Virus record (IMG/VR): IMGVR_UViG_3300027733_000168
Location: 1 to 28,164 of that record
Reading direction: 5' to 3' (one strand)
From: a virus
Length of the DNA stretch: 28,164 nucleotides
A program made the position numbers and the translations under genes. Below are positions 1-6,518 of the stretch, one piece after another. The notes beneath the pieces were generated by a model that saw nothing but the letters and a program-made list of their open reading frames with translations, was not told where the DNA came from and made no database searches. Each line of letters starts with the position of its first letter. The first letter of the stretch is position 1.

Positions 1-23
1 GGGGGGGGGGGGGGGGGGGGGGG
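1..23. other. Poly-G run at the window edge
   Basis: The first 23 bases are all G, followed by ordinary mixed sequence. A run like this at the very end of a sequence is typical of two-colour Illumina read artefacts carried into a contig end. I infer that it is not biological and that position 24 is near a true assembly break. Bases 24-87 hold no feature that I recognise. Confidence 0.7.
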
Positions 24-87
24 ATTATGCAATATCTGCAAATCTGCGGCGGGGATTATGCAGAAAGCCTCTGCAAAATTGCTGCAT

Positions 88-1299
88 TTATTCGGCCTTG
101 CGTACTTTTGCAAATGCAGCGGCTGTATTTGCCTCGCTCGCCCATGGGTAGCTGCGGCAATGCACCTCATAGCTATGCCCCATAGACCGCGCCATGCTCC
201 CCGCGTCAATCCCAAGGCGGTGGCCCCTAAGGCTGTAGCTATGCCGAAGTGAGTACGGCACCAGCCGCTCGCCAGCTTGGGCCAGCTCGGCCCTCAGCTG
301 CTGCCATGCTTTCTGGCGCATCAAATAAGTCTTCAAGCCATCGCCGCAACCATTGCCGCTTTCCAGTGGTGGCAGCTCGATCTGGCCGCCACGCCACCGG
401 CGCATTAAGCCCCATTGCACAGGCTCGCCGTTAGTGTCCATTGGTGCCAGCGGGTAAACGCGCCTCGGCTCAGTCGAGCCGCCACCACTTCGCTTTTCAT
501 ACGCGCACCACCAATACCTGTCGCCTGTCATCGGATCAAGCCTTACTGATATATGCAGCAGCTCAATGGGCCTAAGCCCCAGCTCCGTCATCAGCATCAA
601 CGCATCGCTCCATCGTTTCCCGGCATCGTTGGTTGGCAGCCCCTCAAGCAACTCCAAGATTTGATCATCAGTAATCGGTGAGCCCTTTTGATGCATCGCC
701 ACTTTCTGGCCAACATGAGAAGCCAAATCCTCTGGCGCCCTCCAGTCGTTTGGAAATTGCTCGCGCCTAACGCAATGCTTTAAAAACTGGGCTAACGCCT
801 GCGCACGCATTTGCCGCTTGCGTGTCCCTGGCGCCCAATCACTAATGCATAGATCCATAAGGTCAGCGGAGTTAGCCGGAGGCTTTTTGCCGGTCATCAA
901 GCCCACTGCCATTGCCACGGTGTCGCTGTAGCTCATATCCCAGGTGACCTGCTTAATGGCTGCACCGTGATTCATTTTCTGAATCTTGAACCTGGCCGCA
1001 GCGCCGTCCCAGTCCAGCCGTGCAGTTGGCGCTGATATTGAAGCAATTCCAACCGATTCTCGTAGGCTCAGCCCAGTTGACCATCGCTGGTAGATGTTGC
1101 GTATCCGCACGTATGCGTCCGGCGCGGCATCCTCTCGCCACGGGAAATCAAGCGTTATGGACTCAGTGAGACGGCCTTCTGGCCTCACGACAATTCGCAC
1201 CCGGTGGTCGGATTCGCGGACAGTCCAGCCCTTGCATAATGCCCGCGCTTGGCTGCGTAGCACCTCCTCCCATGGGGCCATTTTCTTTGCCGCTGGCAT
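88..1299 (-). CDS. int: Tyrosine recombinase (phage integrase)
   Basis: Site-specific recombinase of 403 residues expected to integrate the phage at a host tRNA-Pro gene and, with an excisionase, to excise it. The C-terminal catalytic domain is readable: Arg I in GLRPIE (R243), a lysine in YEKR (K269), box II as PYSLRHS (R352), a histidine in MGHS (H375) and the nucleophile tyrosine in RSYPW (Y384), nine residues later as is usual. The first box II position, normally His (HxLRH), is Tyr349 here. The N-terminal about 200 residues would hold the arm-binding and core-binding domains. The start at 1299 has AGGA four bases upstream; Met7 is an alternative. The gene is read away from the att core, which lies about 120 bp upstream of its start, and the first arm-type repeats lie directly in front of it. 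Confidence 0.92.
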   Translation of the reverse strand: MPAAKKMAPWEEVLRSQARALCKGWTVRESDHRVRIVVRPEGRLTESITLDFPWREDAAPDAYVRIRNIYQRWSTGLSLRESVGIASISAPTARLDWDGAAARFKIQKMNHGAAIKQVTWDMSYSDTVAMAVGLMTGKKPPANSADLMDLCISDWAPGTRKRQMRAQALAQFLKHCVRREQFPNDWRAPEDLASHVGQKVAMHQKGSPITDDQILELLEGLPTNDAGKRWSDALMLMTELGLRPIELLHISVRLDPMTGDRYWWCAYEKRSGGGSTEPRRVYPLAPMDTNGEPVQWGLMRRWRGGQIELPPLESGNGCGDGLKTYLMRQKAWQQLRAELAQAGERLVPYSLRHSYSLRGHRLGIDAGSMARSMGHSYEVHCRSYPWASEANTAAAFAKVRKAE

Positions 1300-1305
1300 G
1301 GGATC

Positions 1306-1326
1306 CTGCTCAAAACCTGCTCAAAA
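1306..1326 (+). repeat. Left-arm direct repeats CTGCTCAAAA (two copies)
   Basis: Two exact copies of CTGCTCAAAA start at 1306 and 1317, 11 bp apart, directly upstream of the integrase start. Three more copies in the same orientation lie on the other side of the att core (1491, 1502, 1512). Spacing of 10-11 bp places them on one face of the helix. They are best explained as arm-type binding sites for the integrase or its excisionase. The assignment is inferred from position and spacing. Confidence 0.6.
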
Positions 1327-1417
1327 TAGCCCAAAAAGGTGCCAAAGCGTTCCCAACCGTTCCCCAAAACCCTTTGCTACACCTAAAAACCAAGTCGCCG
1401 CCTGGGGTCGTTCCTAG

Positions 1418-1460
1418 CTTTGGGAGCACTAGGTCGCAGGTTCGAATCCTGTCGCCCCGA
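1418..1460 (+). other. attP: attP core: 3' half of tRNA-Pro(UGG)
   Basis: This is the 3' portion of a proline tRNA: anticodon loop TTTGGGA (1419-1425, anticodon TGG), 3' anticodon stem GCACT, a 5-nt variable loop, T-stem GCAGG, T-loop TTCGAAT (1441-1447), CCTGT, acceptor strand CGCCCCG and discriminator A1460. The five bases before the loop do not pair with GCACT and no D-arm or 5' acceptor strand is present, so this is not a complete tRNA gene. Phages that insert into tRNA genes carry exactly such a 3' piece so that the host tRNA stays intact. No CCA follows A1460. Phage genes on both sides argue for attP rather than attL or attR. Repeats at 1306-1326 and 1491-1521 flank the core. Confidence 0.85.
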
Positions 1461-1490
1461 CTGACTTCTCAGGGATTGGCCAGTCAAGAG

Positions 1491-1521
1491 CTGCTCAAAA
1501 GCTGCTCAAAACTGCTCAAAA
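1491..1521 (+). repeat. Right-arm direct repeats CTGCTCAAAA (three copies)
   Basis: Three exact copies of CTGCTCAAAA start at 1491, 1502 and 1512, with spacings of 11 and 10 bp, about 30 bp to the right of the att core. They match the two copies at 1306 and 1317 in sequence and orientation. The array lies between the core and the promoter of the excisionase-like gene, so protein bound here could act in recombination and also affect that promoter. Confidence 0.6.
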
Positions 1522-1550
1522 ACCAAGCTCGGCAACTTTTGCCAAAACTG

Positions 1551-1580
1551 TTGCGCCTTTGGCTGTCCGCGGTTTATACT
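1551..1580 (+). promoter_or_regulatory. Sigma70-like promoter for the excisionase-like gene
   Basis: TTGCGC (1551-1556), an 18-bp spacer and TATACT (1575-1580) form a fair sigma70-type promoter. Transcription would start near 1587, inside the dyad element at 1583-1605 and about 23 bases before the ATG at 1610. Called by eye only. Confidence 0.45.
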
Positions 1581-1582
1581 CT

Positions 1583-1605
1583 TACTTGTCCACGGTTGGA
1601 ACCAC
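1583..1605 (+). promoter_or_regulatory. Operator-like dyad element, copy 1
   Basis: A 23-bp element with the central dyad GGTT-GG-AACC lies across the predicted transcription start of the 1610 gene. A second copy in inverted orientation is at 6368-6390, matching at 21 of 23 positions. The two differences fall at symmetric dyad positions (T to C and A to G), so both copies keep the symmetry. A weaker relative, CCAACCGT, is at 1353-1360 upstream of the integrase gene. It is a candidate binding site for a phage regulator; the protein is unknown. Confidence 0.45.
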
Positions 1606-1609
1606 GCGC

Positions 1610-1843
1610 ATGACCCAATCGCCTCCCGATTGGTTGATCACCAGGCAAGCAGTAGATGCCATTGGCGTCTCAGACGAGACGCTTGCTAAGTGGCGCCGCT
1701 CTGGCCTCCTGCAGCCTGGTATCCATTACCGCCGCAAGTCAGCTGCGCCCAAATCGCCGGTGCTCTACCACTGGCAGCGATGCATCGAGGCAAACGCCGC
1801 TGCTACCGCCCGTGACCCCGCCACGCTGGAGCTGACGACCTAA
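1610..1843 (+). CDS. Small HTH protein, candidate excisionase
   Basis: A 77-residue basic protein whose N-terminal part (DWLITRQAVDAIGVSDETLA, then KWRRSGLLQPGIHYR) looks like a MerR/excisionase-type winged HTH: a helix-turn-helix followed by the W-x-R-x-G-L-L wing seen in Xis-like proteins. It lies next to attP, on the side away from the integrase, behind the promoter at 1551-1580 and the dyad at 1583-1605. The frame is open upstream to 1559, but ATG 1610 gives the natural N-terminus of the domain and suits the promoter. Its stop overlaps the end of the converging minus-strand nuclease frame. The excisionase role is inferred from fold, size and position; it could instead be a transcription regulator. 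Confidence 0.6.
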   Translation: MTQSPPDWLITRQAVDAIGVSDETLAKWRRSGLLQPGIHYRRKSAAPKSPVLYHWQRCIEANAAATARDPATLELTT

Positions 1844-2139
1844 GCCGCTGGTGGGGCCCCATCGCGCTCTACCTCGACCGCAAAGCCCAGCTGGAGTAGC
1901 TCTTGGTGCCTATAAACCTGCACAGCGCTCAACCGGCCCTTAGCTGCCTTCACCTCAACCCACCGCACTTCATTGGGCCGCAGCAATAAGAGATCGGGCA
2001 GACCAGAGCGATTCGTTTGGATTAACTTCACCACATACCAGCCCTCCTTCTCGTAGCGCTTGATTAACGTCTGCTGATAAGCGGCTTCGCTCCTTCCGGT
2101 AATGCTGCGCGGTGTAATCTTCCTTGCTCCGTACTGTAT
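1840..2139 (-). CDS. VRR-NUC domain nuclease, start unclear
   Basis: In this frame the protein reads as a nearly complete VRR-NUC domain: SEAAYQQTLIKRYEKEGW (helix with the motif I Glu), VVKLIQTNRSGLPDLLLL (the G-x-PD motif), RWVEVKAAKGRLSAVQ (the E-x-K motif and the conserved Gln) and a final helix. VRR-NUC proteins are PD-(D/E)XK-type nucleases, often next to phage SNF2-like helicases as here. The frame opens after a stop at 2140-2142 and has no ATG, GTG or TTG before tandem GTG codons at 2037 and 2034, which would cut off the motif I helix. Either it starts at an ATT, or it is reached by a +1 shift from the helicase frame, or there is a sequence error. The 300-bp span given is the open frame, not a proven start. 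Confidence 0.6.
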   Translation of the reverse strand: MQYGARKITPRSITGRSEAAYQQTLIKRYEKEGWYVVKLIQTNRSGLPDLLLLRPNEVRWVEVKAAKGRLSAVQVYRHQELLQLGFAVEVERDGAPPAA

Positions 2140-3316
2140 CTAATACAGTCTGCTCAATACCTTTATCAGCTAAAATCCAATGCACGCGATTGGCGCGATC
2201 ACGGCCCAAATAACTTGCCCTATCGCGGCCTTGCAAATAAGACAACGCCGAATAGTCAACACCAAAAAACACTAAATCATCGGCGCTGCTTAAATTAACG
2301 CCTTCCCTGCTCGCAAGCACCTGGCCAATAAATACAGCATCAGCATTTGCATTAAATACCTCTGGGCTATCTGTTGCAGCTGCTCCATAAAGCTGTCGTA
2401 GCATAATACCTTCAGCCTGAAATGTATAAAGAATTGCGGTTTTACCCTTGAATGTACGCTTTATATATTCAGCCTTGCTTTGATCAAATATCACGGCGCC
2501 ATGGGCCTCTGTAATTACGCTTCCGCTCCAAATCTGCCTTAATTTGCTCATTACCTTTGCTCCAGTATCCGCAACCACACTTCTGCAGTCAGGCCTTCCA
2601 ATAACCCCATCACGCATAACTCTTTGCGCCAGCCGGTAAGTGCGGCGCTTCATCTTTACCAAATGCACCTGTTCTTCAATCACAGCCTTAAAACCAGCCT
2701 GTTGTTGCGTCATTCGTACCGTAAAAGGTTCAATCTTTCTTAAAATTTCTTCGCCTTTGGCTTTGTTATAATCATTCACCAGCTGGCCAGTGCCCACATA
2801 CCTTTGCGTAACAGTTACATAAACTCTGGCCCAACCGTAAAAATTGCTATATTCACGCCACGGTGAATCAACACCAGCAAGCGCAAACTGGTGGTACAAC
2901 TGGCTATAGCTTTCAGGGCTTGGCGTACCACTCATTAATATCAACTGGCTATAGCTGATCGCCTTTATATCTTTGAACCTTTTAGATGGCTTTGGAAATG
3001 CCCCAACCCCATGCGCTTCATCTACAATCAACAATTCAAAGTTTTGCCCCGCATACTTAGGCGCCTGTTCAAAATTAGTTACCGTAACCCTACCATCAAC
3101 ACCAATTGCCTCGGCATCGCTCACAATACTAGCGATTGCTTTTTTCTTTGTTAACAGCAATGCCTTGTTAATGCCCAACGGCTCTAGCAAGCTCAATACC
3201 GTTAGTGTCTTGCCGCATCTAACCTCACCAGCTAAATAAACCACGCCATAACGCTGCAGCTTTTTGGCTAGCTCATCCGCAGCTTTTTGCTGGTACGGGC
3301 GCAGGGTTATAGGCAT
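1970..3316 (-). CDS. SF2 (SNF2/DEAD-like) DNA helicase
   Basis: Helicase of 448 residues from ATG 3316, numbered from that codon. Seen: the N-terminal LRPYQQKAADE typical of SNF2-like enzymes, Walker A GEVRCGKT (30-37), DEAH-like Walker B IVDEAH (97-102), motif III MSGTP (128-132) and motif VI YLQGRDRAS (360-368) with its arginines. These are the two RecA-like lobes of a superfamily 2 ATPase; phage members act in replication, recombination or defence evasion. The open frame extends upstream to 3382 without helicase-like sequence. The last about 45 residues overlap the VRR-NUC frame and look non-native, so the functional end may be near KEDYTAQHYRKE. It diverges from the operon that begins at 3419. 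Confidence 0.85.
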   Translation of the reverse strand: MPITLRPYQQKAADELAKKLQRYGVVYLAGEVRCGKTLTVLSLLEPLGINKALLLTKKKAIASIVSDAEAIGVDGRVTVTNFEQAPKYAGQNFELLIVDEAHGVGAFPKPSKRFKDIKAISYSQLILMSGTPSPESYSQLYHQFALAGVDSPWREYSNFYGWARVYVTVTQRYVGTGQLVNDYNKAKGEEILRKIEPFTVRMTQQQAGFKAVIEEQVHLVKMKRRTYRLAQRVMRDGVIGRPDCRSVVADTGAKVMSKLRQIWSGSVITEAHGAVIFDQSKAEYIKRTFKGKTAILYTFQAEGIMLRQLYGAAATDSPEVFNANADAVFIGQVLASREGVNLSSADDLVFFGVDYSALSYLQGRDRASYLGRDRANRVHWILADKGIEQTVLDTVRSKEDYTAQHYRKERSRLSADVNQALREGGLVCGEVNPNESLWSARSLIAAAQ

Positions 3317-3361
3317 TAGGTTGGCGCTGGCGGCCCAACGACCATAAGCTCGTTTGCACGC

Positions 3362-3392
3362 GGTTGCAACCCCAGGCAACAACCGATAGCAT
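3362..3392 (+). promoter_or_regulatory. Possible promoter with TTGCAA palindrome
   Basis: In the divergent gap between the helicase and the primase operon, the perfect 10-bp palindrome GGTTGCAACC (3362-3371) overlaps a possible -35 (TTGCAA), followed 17 bp later by TAGCAT (3387-3392) as a weak -10. The ribbon-helix-helix gene would start 27 bases beyond the -10. Similar TTGCAAC words recur in front of the late operon at 13349-13389. A site overlapping a -35 would suit repression. Confidence 0.3.
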
Positions 3393-3418
3393 CTGGGGGC
3401 AGTCGCGCACCATTCCGA

Positions 3419-3565
3419 TTGAACCGCGTGGTCATAAACCTGCCGCAGCAGCAGGTCTCATGGATTGACGAAAAGGTGACCGGCATCGAAAACCGCACCA
3501 CCTTCCTCCGCAGACTGATTCAGCAGGCCATGGAATCCGATAAGCGCCAGCAAGATCGTGCATGA
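3419..3565 (+). CDS. Ribbon-helix-helix DNA-binding protein (TTG start)
   Basis: A 48-residue protein reading RVVINLPQQQVSWIDEKV then IENRTTFLRRLIQQAME, the usual form of an Arc/CopG-type ribbon-helix-helix: a short beta strand, a helix, the turn with Asn-Arg-Thr, and a second helix. No ATG precedes the fold; TTG 3419 gives a natural N-terminus, with GTG 3428 as an alternative. No clear Shine-Dalgarno is seen. The stop overlaps the primase start as ATGA, so the two are probably translated together. These proteins bind DNA as dimers and often repress their own operon, and the palindrome at 3362-3371 is a candidate operator. Confidence 0.65.
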   Translation: MNRVVINLPQQQVSWIDEKVTGIENRTTFLRRLIQQAMESDKRQQDRA

Positions 3566-6063
3566 GCGTTTCGCCCGCCGATGGCCGTTGGCCAGATCTC
3601 CTCGCGGCACTCGCAGGTCTTTCATCTTCTCAGCTATCCCCAAAGCACGGCCCTTGCCCTCTTTGTGGTGGCACCGACCGCTATCGATTTGATGATCTAA
3701 ACGGCACCGGCTCCTGGTTTTGCAATCAATGCGGCGGCAAGGATCAACGCGGTGGCGGCGGTTCCGGCATGGACCTACTCATGCGTATCAAAGGCTGGAG
3801 TTATCCAGAAGCGGCCCGTGCAACTGACGATTTTCTTGGTATTGCAAGAACACCGCAAGCCAGCCTGCGCTTAGCACCACCACTAAGTCGAGCCGATTCT
3901 TATTGGCAATACAGCGATACCTATTACGTTTGCCGTTTTCCTGGTAAAAAGTTCAGGCCACTTTCATGGGATGGCATTAATTGGATATGGAAAGCACCGC
4001 CAGCGCCTAGGCCGCTCCTATATCTTGAACGTCTAAAAGCACGGCCAAATGCTGTCGTGCTGGTAGTCGAAGGCGAAAAAACAGCAGACGCTGCCCAGCG
4101 CTTGCTTCCTGCATATGTCGTCACAACCTGGCCCAATGGCTCCAAGGCCATATCAAAGGCCGATTGGAAGCCACTCGCCAATAGGGACGTCGTTCTATGG
4201 CCCGATAACGACGATGCCGGCAACGCAGCAATGGCTGCTATCGCCTTAATCCTTCAGGCCTTACCAGCGGCATCAATCAAACTGGCCTCTAATCCGCCAG
4301 ATGCGCCAACCGCTTGGGATATTGCTGACGCATCCTGGTCCCTAGAAGAGGCTGTTATTTACATAGAAGCCAATACCTCGGAGGTATTGGCGCCAACGTC
4401 ATCACAGCCACCACCGCCAGGCACCCCTCCATCAGCAGCGTCCGCTCAGCCACCACCACCGCCACCACCCTTTGAGCTGTTGGGTTTTAGCCATGGCACC
4501 TACTACTACCAGCCGCACTCAACCGCACAGGTGACGCCATTGCTGCGTTCAGCTCATACCGGCACCAACCTCACCGCCCTTGCGCCACTCTCGTATTGGC
4601 AACAGGTATACGCATCACGCCGTTCGGTTGATTGGGCCGCAGCTGCATCAGATCTATTTGAAAAGCAAGCACGTATTGGCATGTACTCCCCCGAGCGCTT
4701 GCGTGGTCGTGGCGCATGGTGGGATAAAAACCGTTGCATCATCCACCTCGGTAATCGCATCCTGGTGGACAACACCAAACATGCGCTTCATGGCTTTGGC
4801 TCCGATTACCACTATCAACGCGGAGAGGCACTCCATGGTTTTGATGCCATCACACCTCTAACCGCAGAGGAAGGCCTTGCCATCCTTAACGTTGCCACCA
4901 TGTTTCTATGGGAGCAGGAGCCATCGGCTCAGTTGCTCGCTGGCTGGATTGCCTTAGCTCCAATCTCAGGTGCGCTCAAATGGCGCCCTCACGTATGGCT
5001 CACCGCACCAGCAGGCGCTGGTAAATCCACAATCCTTGATCGCTTTGTTGGGCCATTGCTCGCTGATTTCGCCCAGGTATTCGTCGGTAACTCAACAGAA
5101 GCCGGCATCCGCCAGCAGCTGCGCTCAGATGCATTGCCCGTAGTGCTAGACGAGGCCGAATCAAACGAAAAATCAGACCAAGCCCGCATCCAATCAATCC
5201 TGTCCCTTGCTCGCGTCTCATCATCAGAATCATCTGCCTCCATTATCAAAGGCTCTAGCAGCGGTGAAACCGCACGCTTTAGGGCGCGGTCCATGTTTAT
5301 GTTTTCGTCGATTTCTACATCTCTAAAGCAAGGCGCAGACAGGCGCAGGTTTGCTCAGCTAACTCTCCAAACCGCTGCAGCAAAGGCCCTGCCTGATGCC
5401 CAAAGCCAATGGGAAGAACTAGATAAATCGCTAGACCGTTTGATCACGCCCGAAATTGGCAGGCGTTTGATCGCAAGAACTGTCTCAATGATCCCAATAA
5501 TTCGCCAAACAATCGCATTATTCACCGCCGTTGCAGCCAGAAAATTTGATTCCCAAGCGTTGGGCGATCAATATGGCACCCTCATGGCCGGTGCCTGGTC
5601 CCTGCAGTCCGATTCTGTCCCAACCGACGCGGTGGCCCATGATCTTATAGGCCTTATTGATTGGTCCGAATACCAGCAGGCCACTGAGATCCCAGATGAG
5701 CGCCGCTGCCTTGACACAATCCTTCAGCAGCCCATCAGGGTTGAAACCGATGACCGCGCCATCACACGAACACTGCTGGAATTAATCCAAATGGTTCAAA
5801 CGCCTAGCGCCAAACCGTTTGAACCGATCAGCACGGAAATTGCTGCGTCACACCTAGGCCGCCATGGCTTGCAGGTAAAAGATGGCCTGCTTTTGGTCGC
5901 CAATAACTCAAAGGCACTAACCAAGTTATTAGCTGAAACCGCTTGGCAACACAGCTATCCCACAGTTCTTAGGCGCTTGAACGGTGCGACGGCTGCAGGC
6001 TCGCATTACTTCCGCGGGGTTGGTCAGCACCGGGCGATTGCAGTGCCACTTCAAACGCTTTGA
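3562..6063 (+). CDS. P4-alpha-like primase-helicase
   Basis: An 833-residue multidomain replication protein. In order: a P4-type zinc-binding domain (CPLC at 32-35, CNQC at 54-57), a TOPRIM primase core (VVLVVEGEKT at 165-174, DNDD at 215-218), a proline-rich linker (about 283-303), and an SF3/DnaB-like helicase domain with Walker A APAGAGKST (482-490), Walker B VVLDEAE (527-533) and arginines near 594-596 that could form the arginine finger. In satellite phage P4 the alpha protein joins primase, helicase and origin-binding activities. This protein is of similar size and a dense iteron array starts at its last codons (6051-6365). I infer that its C-terminal about 200 residues, with no motif that I recognise, bind those iterons. 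It begins inside the stop codon of the 3419 gene (ATGA). Two further iteron-like words lie in its coding sequence at 5796-5822. Confidence 0.88.
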   Translation: MSVSPADGRWPDLLAALAGLSSSQLSPKHGPCPLCGGTDRYRFDDLNGTGSWFCNQCGGKDQRGGGGSGMDLLMRIKGWSYPEAARATDDFLGIARTPQASLRLAPPLSRADSYWQYSDTYYVCRFPGKKFRPLSWDGINWIWKAPPAPRPLLYLERLKARPNAVVLVVEGEKTADAAQRLLPAYVVTTWPNGSKAISKADWKPLANRDVVLWPDNDDAGNAAMAAIALILQALPAASIKLASNPPDAPTAWDIADASWSLEEAVIYIEANTSEVLAPTSSQPPPPGTPPSAASAQPPPPPPPFELLGFSHGTYYYQPHSTAQVTPLLRSAHTGTNLTALAPLSYWQQVYASRRSVDWAAAASDLFEKQARIGMYSPERLRGRGAWWDKNRCIIHLGNRILVDNTKHALHGFGSDYHYQRGEALHGFDAITPLTAEEGLAILNVATMFLWEQEPSAQLLAGWIALAPISGALKWRPHVWLTAPAGAGKSTILDRFVGPLLADFAQVFVGNSTEAGIRQQLRSDALPVVLDEAESNEKSDQARIQSILSLARVSSSESSASIIKGSSSGETARFRARSMFMFSSISTSLKQGADRRRFAQLTLQTAAAKALPDAQSQWEELDKSLDRLITPEIGRRLIARTVSMIPIIRQTIALFTAVAARKFDSQALGDQYGTLMAGAWSLQSDSVPTDAVAHDLIGLIDWSEYQQATEIPDERRCLDTILQQPIRVETDDRAITRTLLELIQMVQTPSAKPFEPISTEIAASHLGRHGLQVKDGLLLVANNSKALTKLLAETAWQHSYPTVLRRLNGATAAGSHYFRGVGQHRAIAVPLQTL

Positions 6064-6365
6064 CAGCTGTCAAACGCCTTCAAACGCCTACCGTTTGACA
6101 GGATCGACTGGTATGACTGGCGTTTGGGGAAATCAAACGCCAAACGCCTGTGGAGACAGATATATATAGAAAAACAAATGCATATGTCTCTACGTCTAAG
6201 TCTAGTCTTAGTCTAAGAATAAGACACATAAAAACTTGTTTCTATATATATATATCTTTAAAAGCGTTTGAAACGTTTGAAAGCGCGAAATCGCTTGCCA
6301 TGGCTGGGATCTCTGTCAAACGCTTAAGCGTTTGAAGGCGTTTGAAAATTGGCAAAAGCGTTTGA
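6051..6365. other. ori: Candidate replication origin: iterons around an AT-rich core
   Basis: At least nine exact copies of TCAAACGC or its complement GCGTTTGA, plus four variants, lie in 315 bp. Exact copies start at 6051, 6070, 6080, 6133, 6264, 6316, 6328, 6338 and 6358; variants at 6091, 6120, 6140 and 6273. Copies left of the AT-rich core mostly read TCAAACGC and those right of it mostly GCGTTTGA, so the array is roughly symmetric around 6158-6257. Two are joined in perfect palindromes: TTTGACAGCTGTCAAA (6059-6074) and TCAAACGCTTAAGCGTTTGA (6316-6335). Apart from the last codons of the primase-helicase gene, the region holds no credible ORF. The layout suits iteron-controlled initiation by the adjacent primase-helicase. 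The alternative is an operator array controlling the genes from 6408. Confidence 0.65.
6158..6257. repeat. AT-rich imperfect palindrome, probable unwinding element
   Basis: The left arm 6158-6177 (starting AGATATATATAG) and right arm 6236-6257 (ending CTATATATATATATCT) are inverted repeats with small length differences. They enclose GTCTAAG-rich sequence with its own short dyad (CTAAG-TCTAGT-CTTAG). The low melting stability and the central position between the two iteron groups suggest a DNA unwinding element or a cruciform. Confidence 0.55.
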
Positions 6366-6367
6366 TC

Positions 6368-6390
6368 GTGGTCCCGACCGTGGACAAGTA
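6368..6390 (-). promoter_or_regulatory. Operator-like dyad element, copy 2 (inverted)
   Basis: The reverse complement of this stretch equals the element at 1583-1605 at 21 of 23 positions, with central dyad GGTC-GG-GACC. It lies 3 bp after the last iteron and 18 bp before the ATG at 6408. A further hairpin, GTTTGC-TTGT-GCAAAC (6392-6407), fills the gap to that ATG. This suggests that the small-gene operon and the excisionase-like gene share a regulator. Confidence 0.45.
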
Positions 6391-6407
6391 CGTTTGCTTG
6401 TGCAAAC

Positions 6408-6518
6408 ATGGCGCAGACCTACACCGGCGCCTGCCTTTTGGTTCTCGCCGCAGACGGCTACCCATGGGATGGCCGCAAGGTCCGGCAGGTCTTTTACCCT
6501 TCACGGTTCAAACCATGA
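6408..6518 (+). CDS. Small hypothetical protein, first of a coupled gene chain
   Basis: A 36-residue ORF (begins MAQTYTGACLLVLAADG, ends SRFKP) whose stop codon overlaps the next ATG as ATGA at 6515. The same 4-base overlap recurs at every following junction up to 7100, which supports it as a real gene despite its size. I recognise no family. A hairpin at 6392-6407 directly precedes the ATG, and no Shine-Dalgarno is evident. Longer ORFs in the other two frames over 6332-6515 look like chance. Confidence 0.4.
   Translation: MAQTYTGACLLVLAADGYPWDGRKVRQVFYPSRFKP

Noticed and set aside
1094-1417. Plus-strand 107-residue ORF over the integrase start and attP arm
   Set aside because: It crosses the integrase N-terminus, repeats and regulatory sequence and has no protein-like features.
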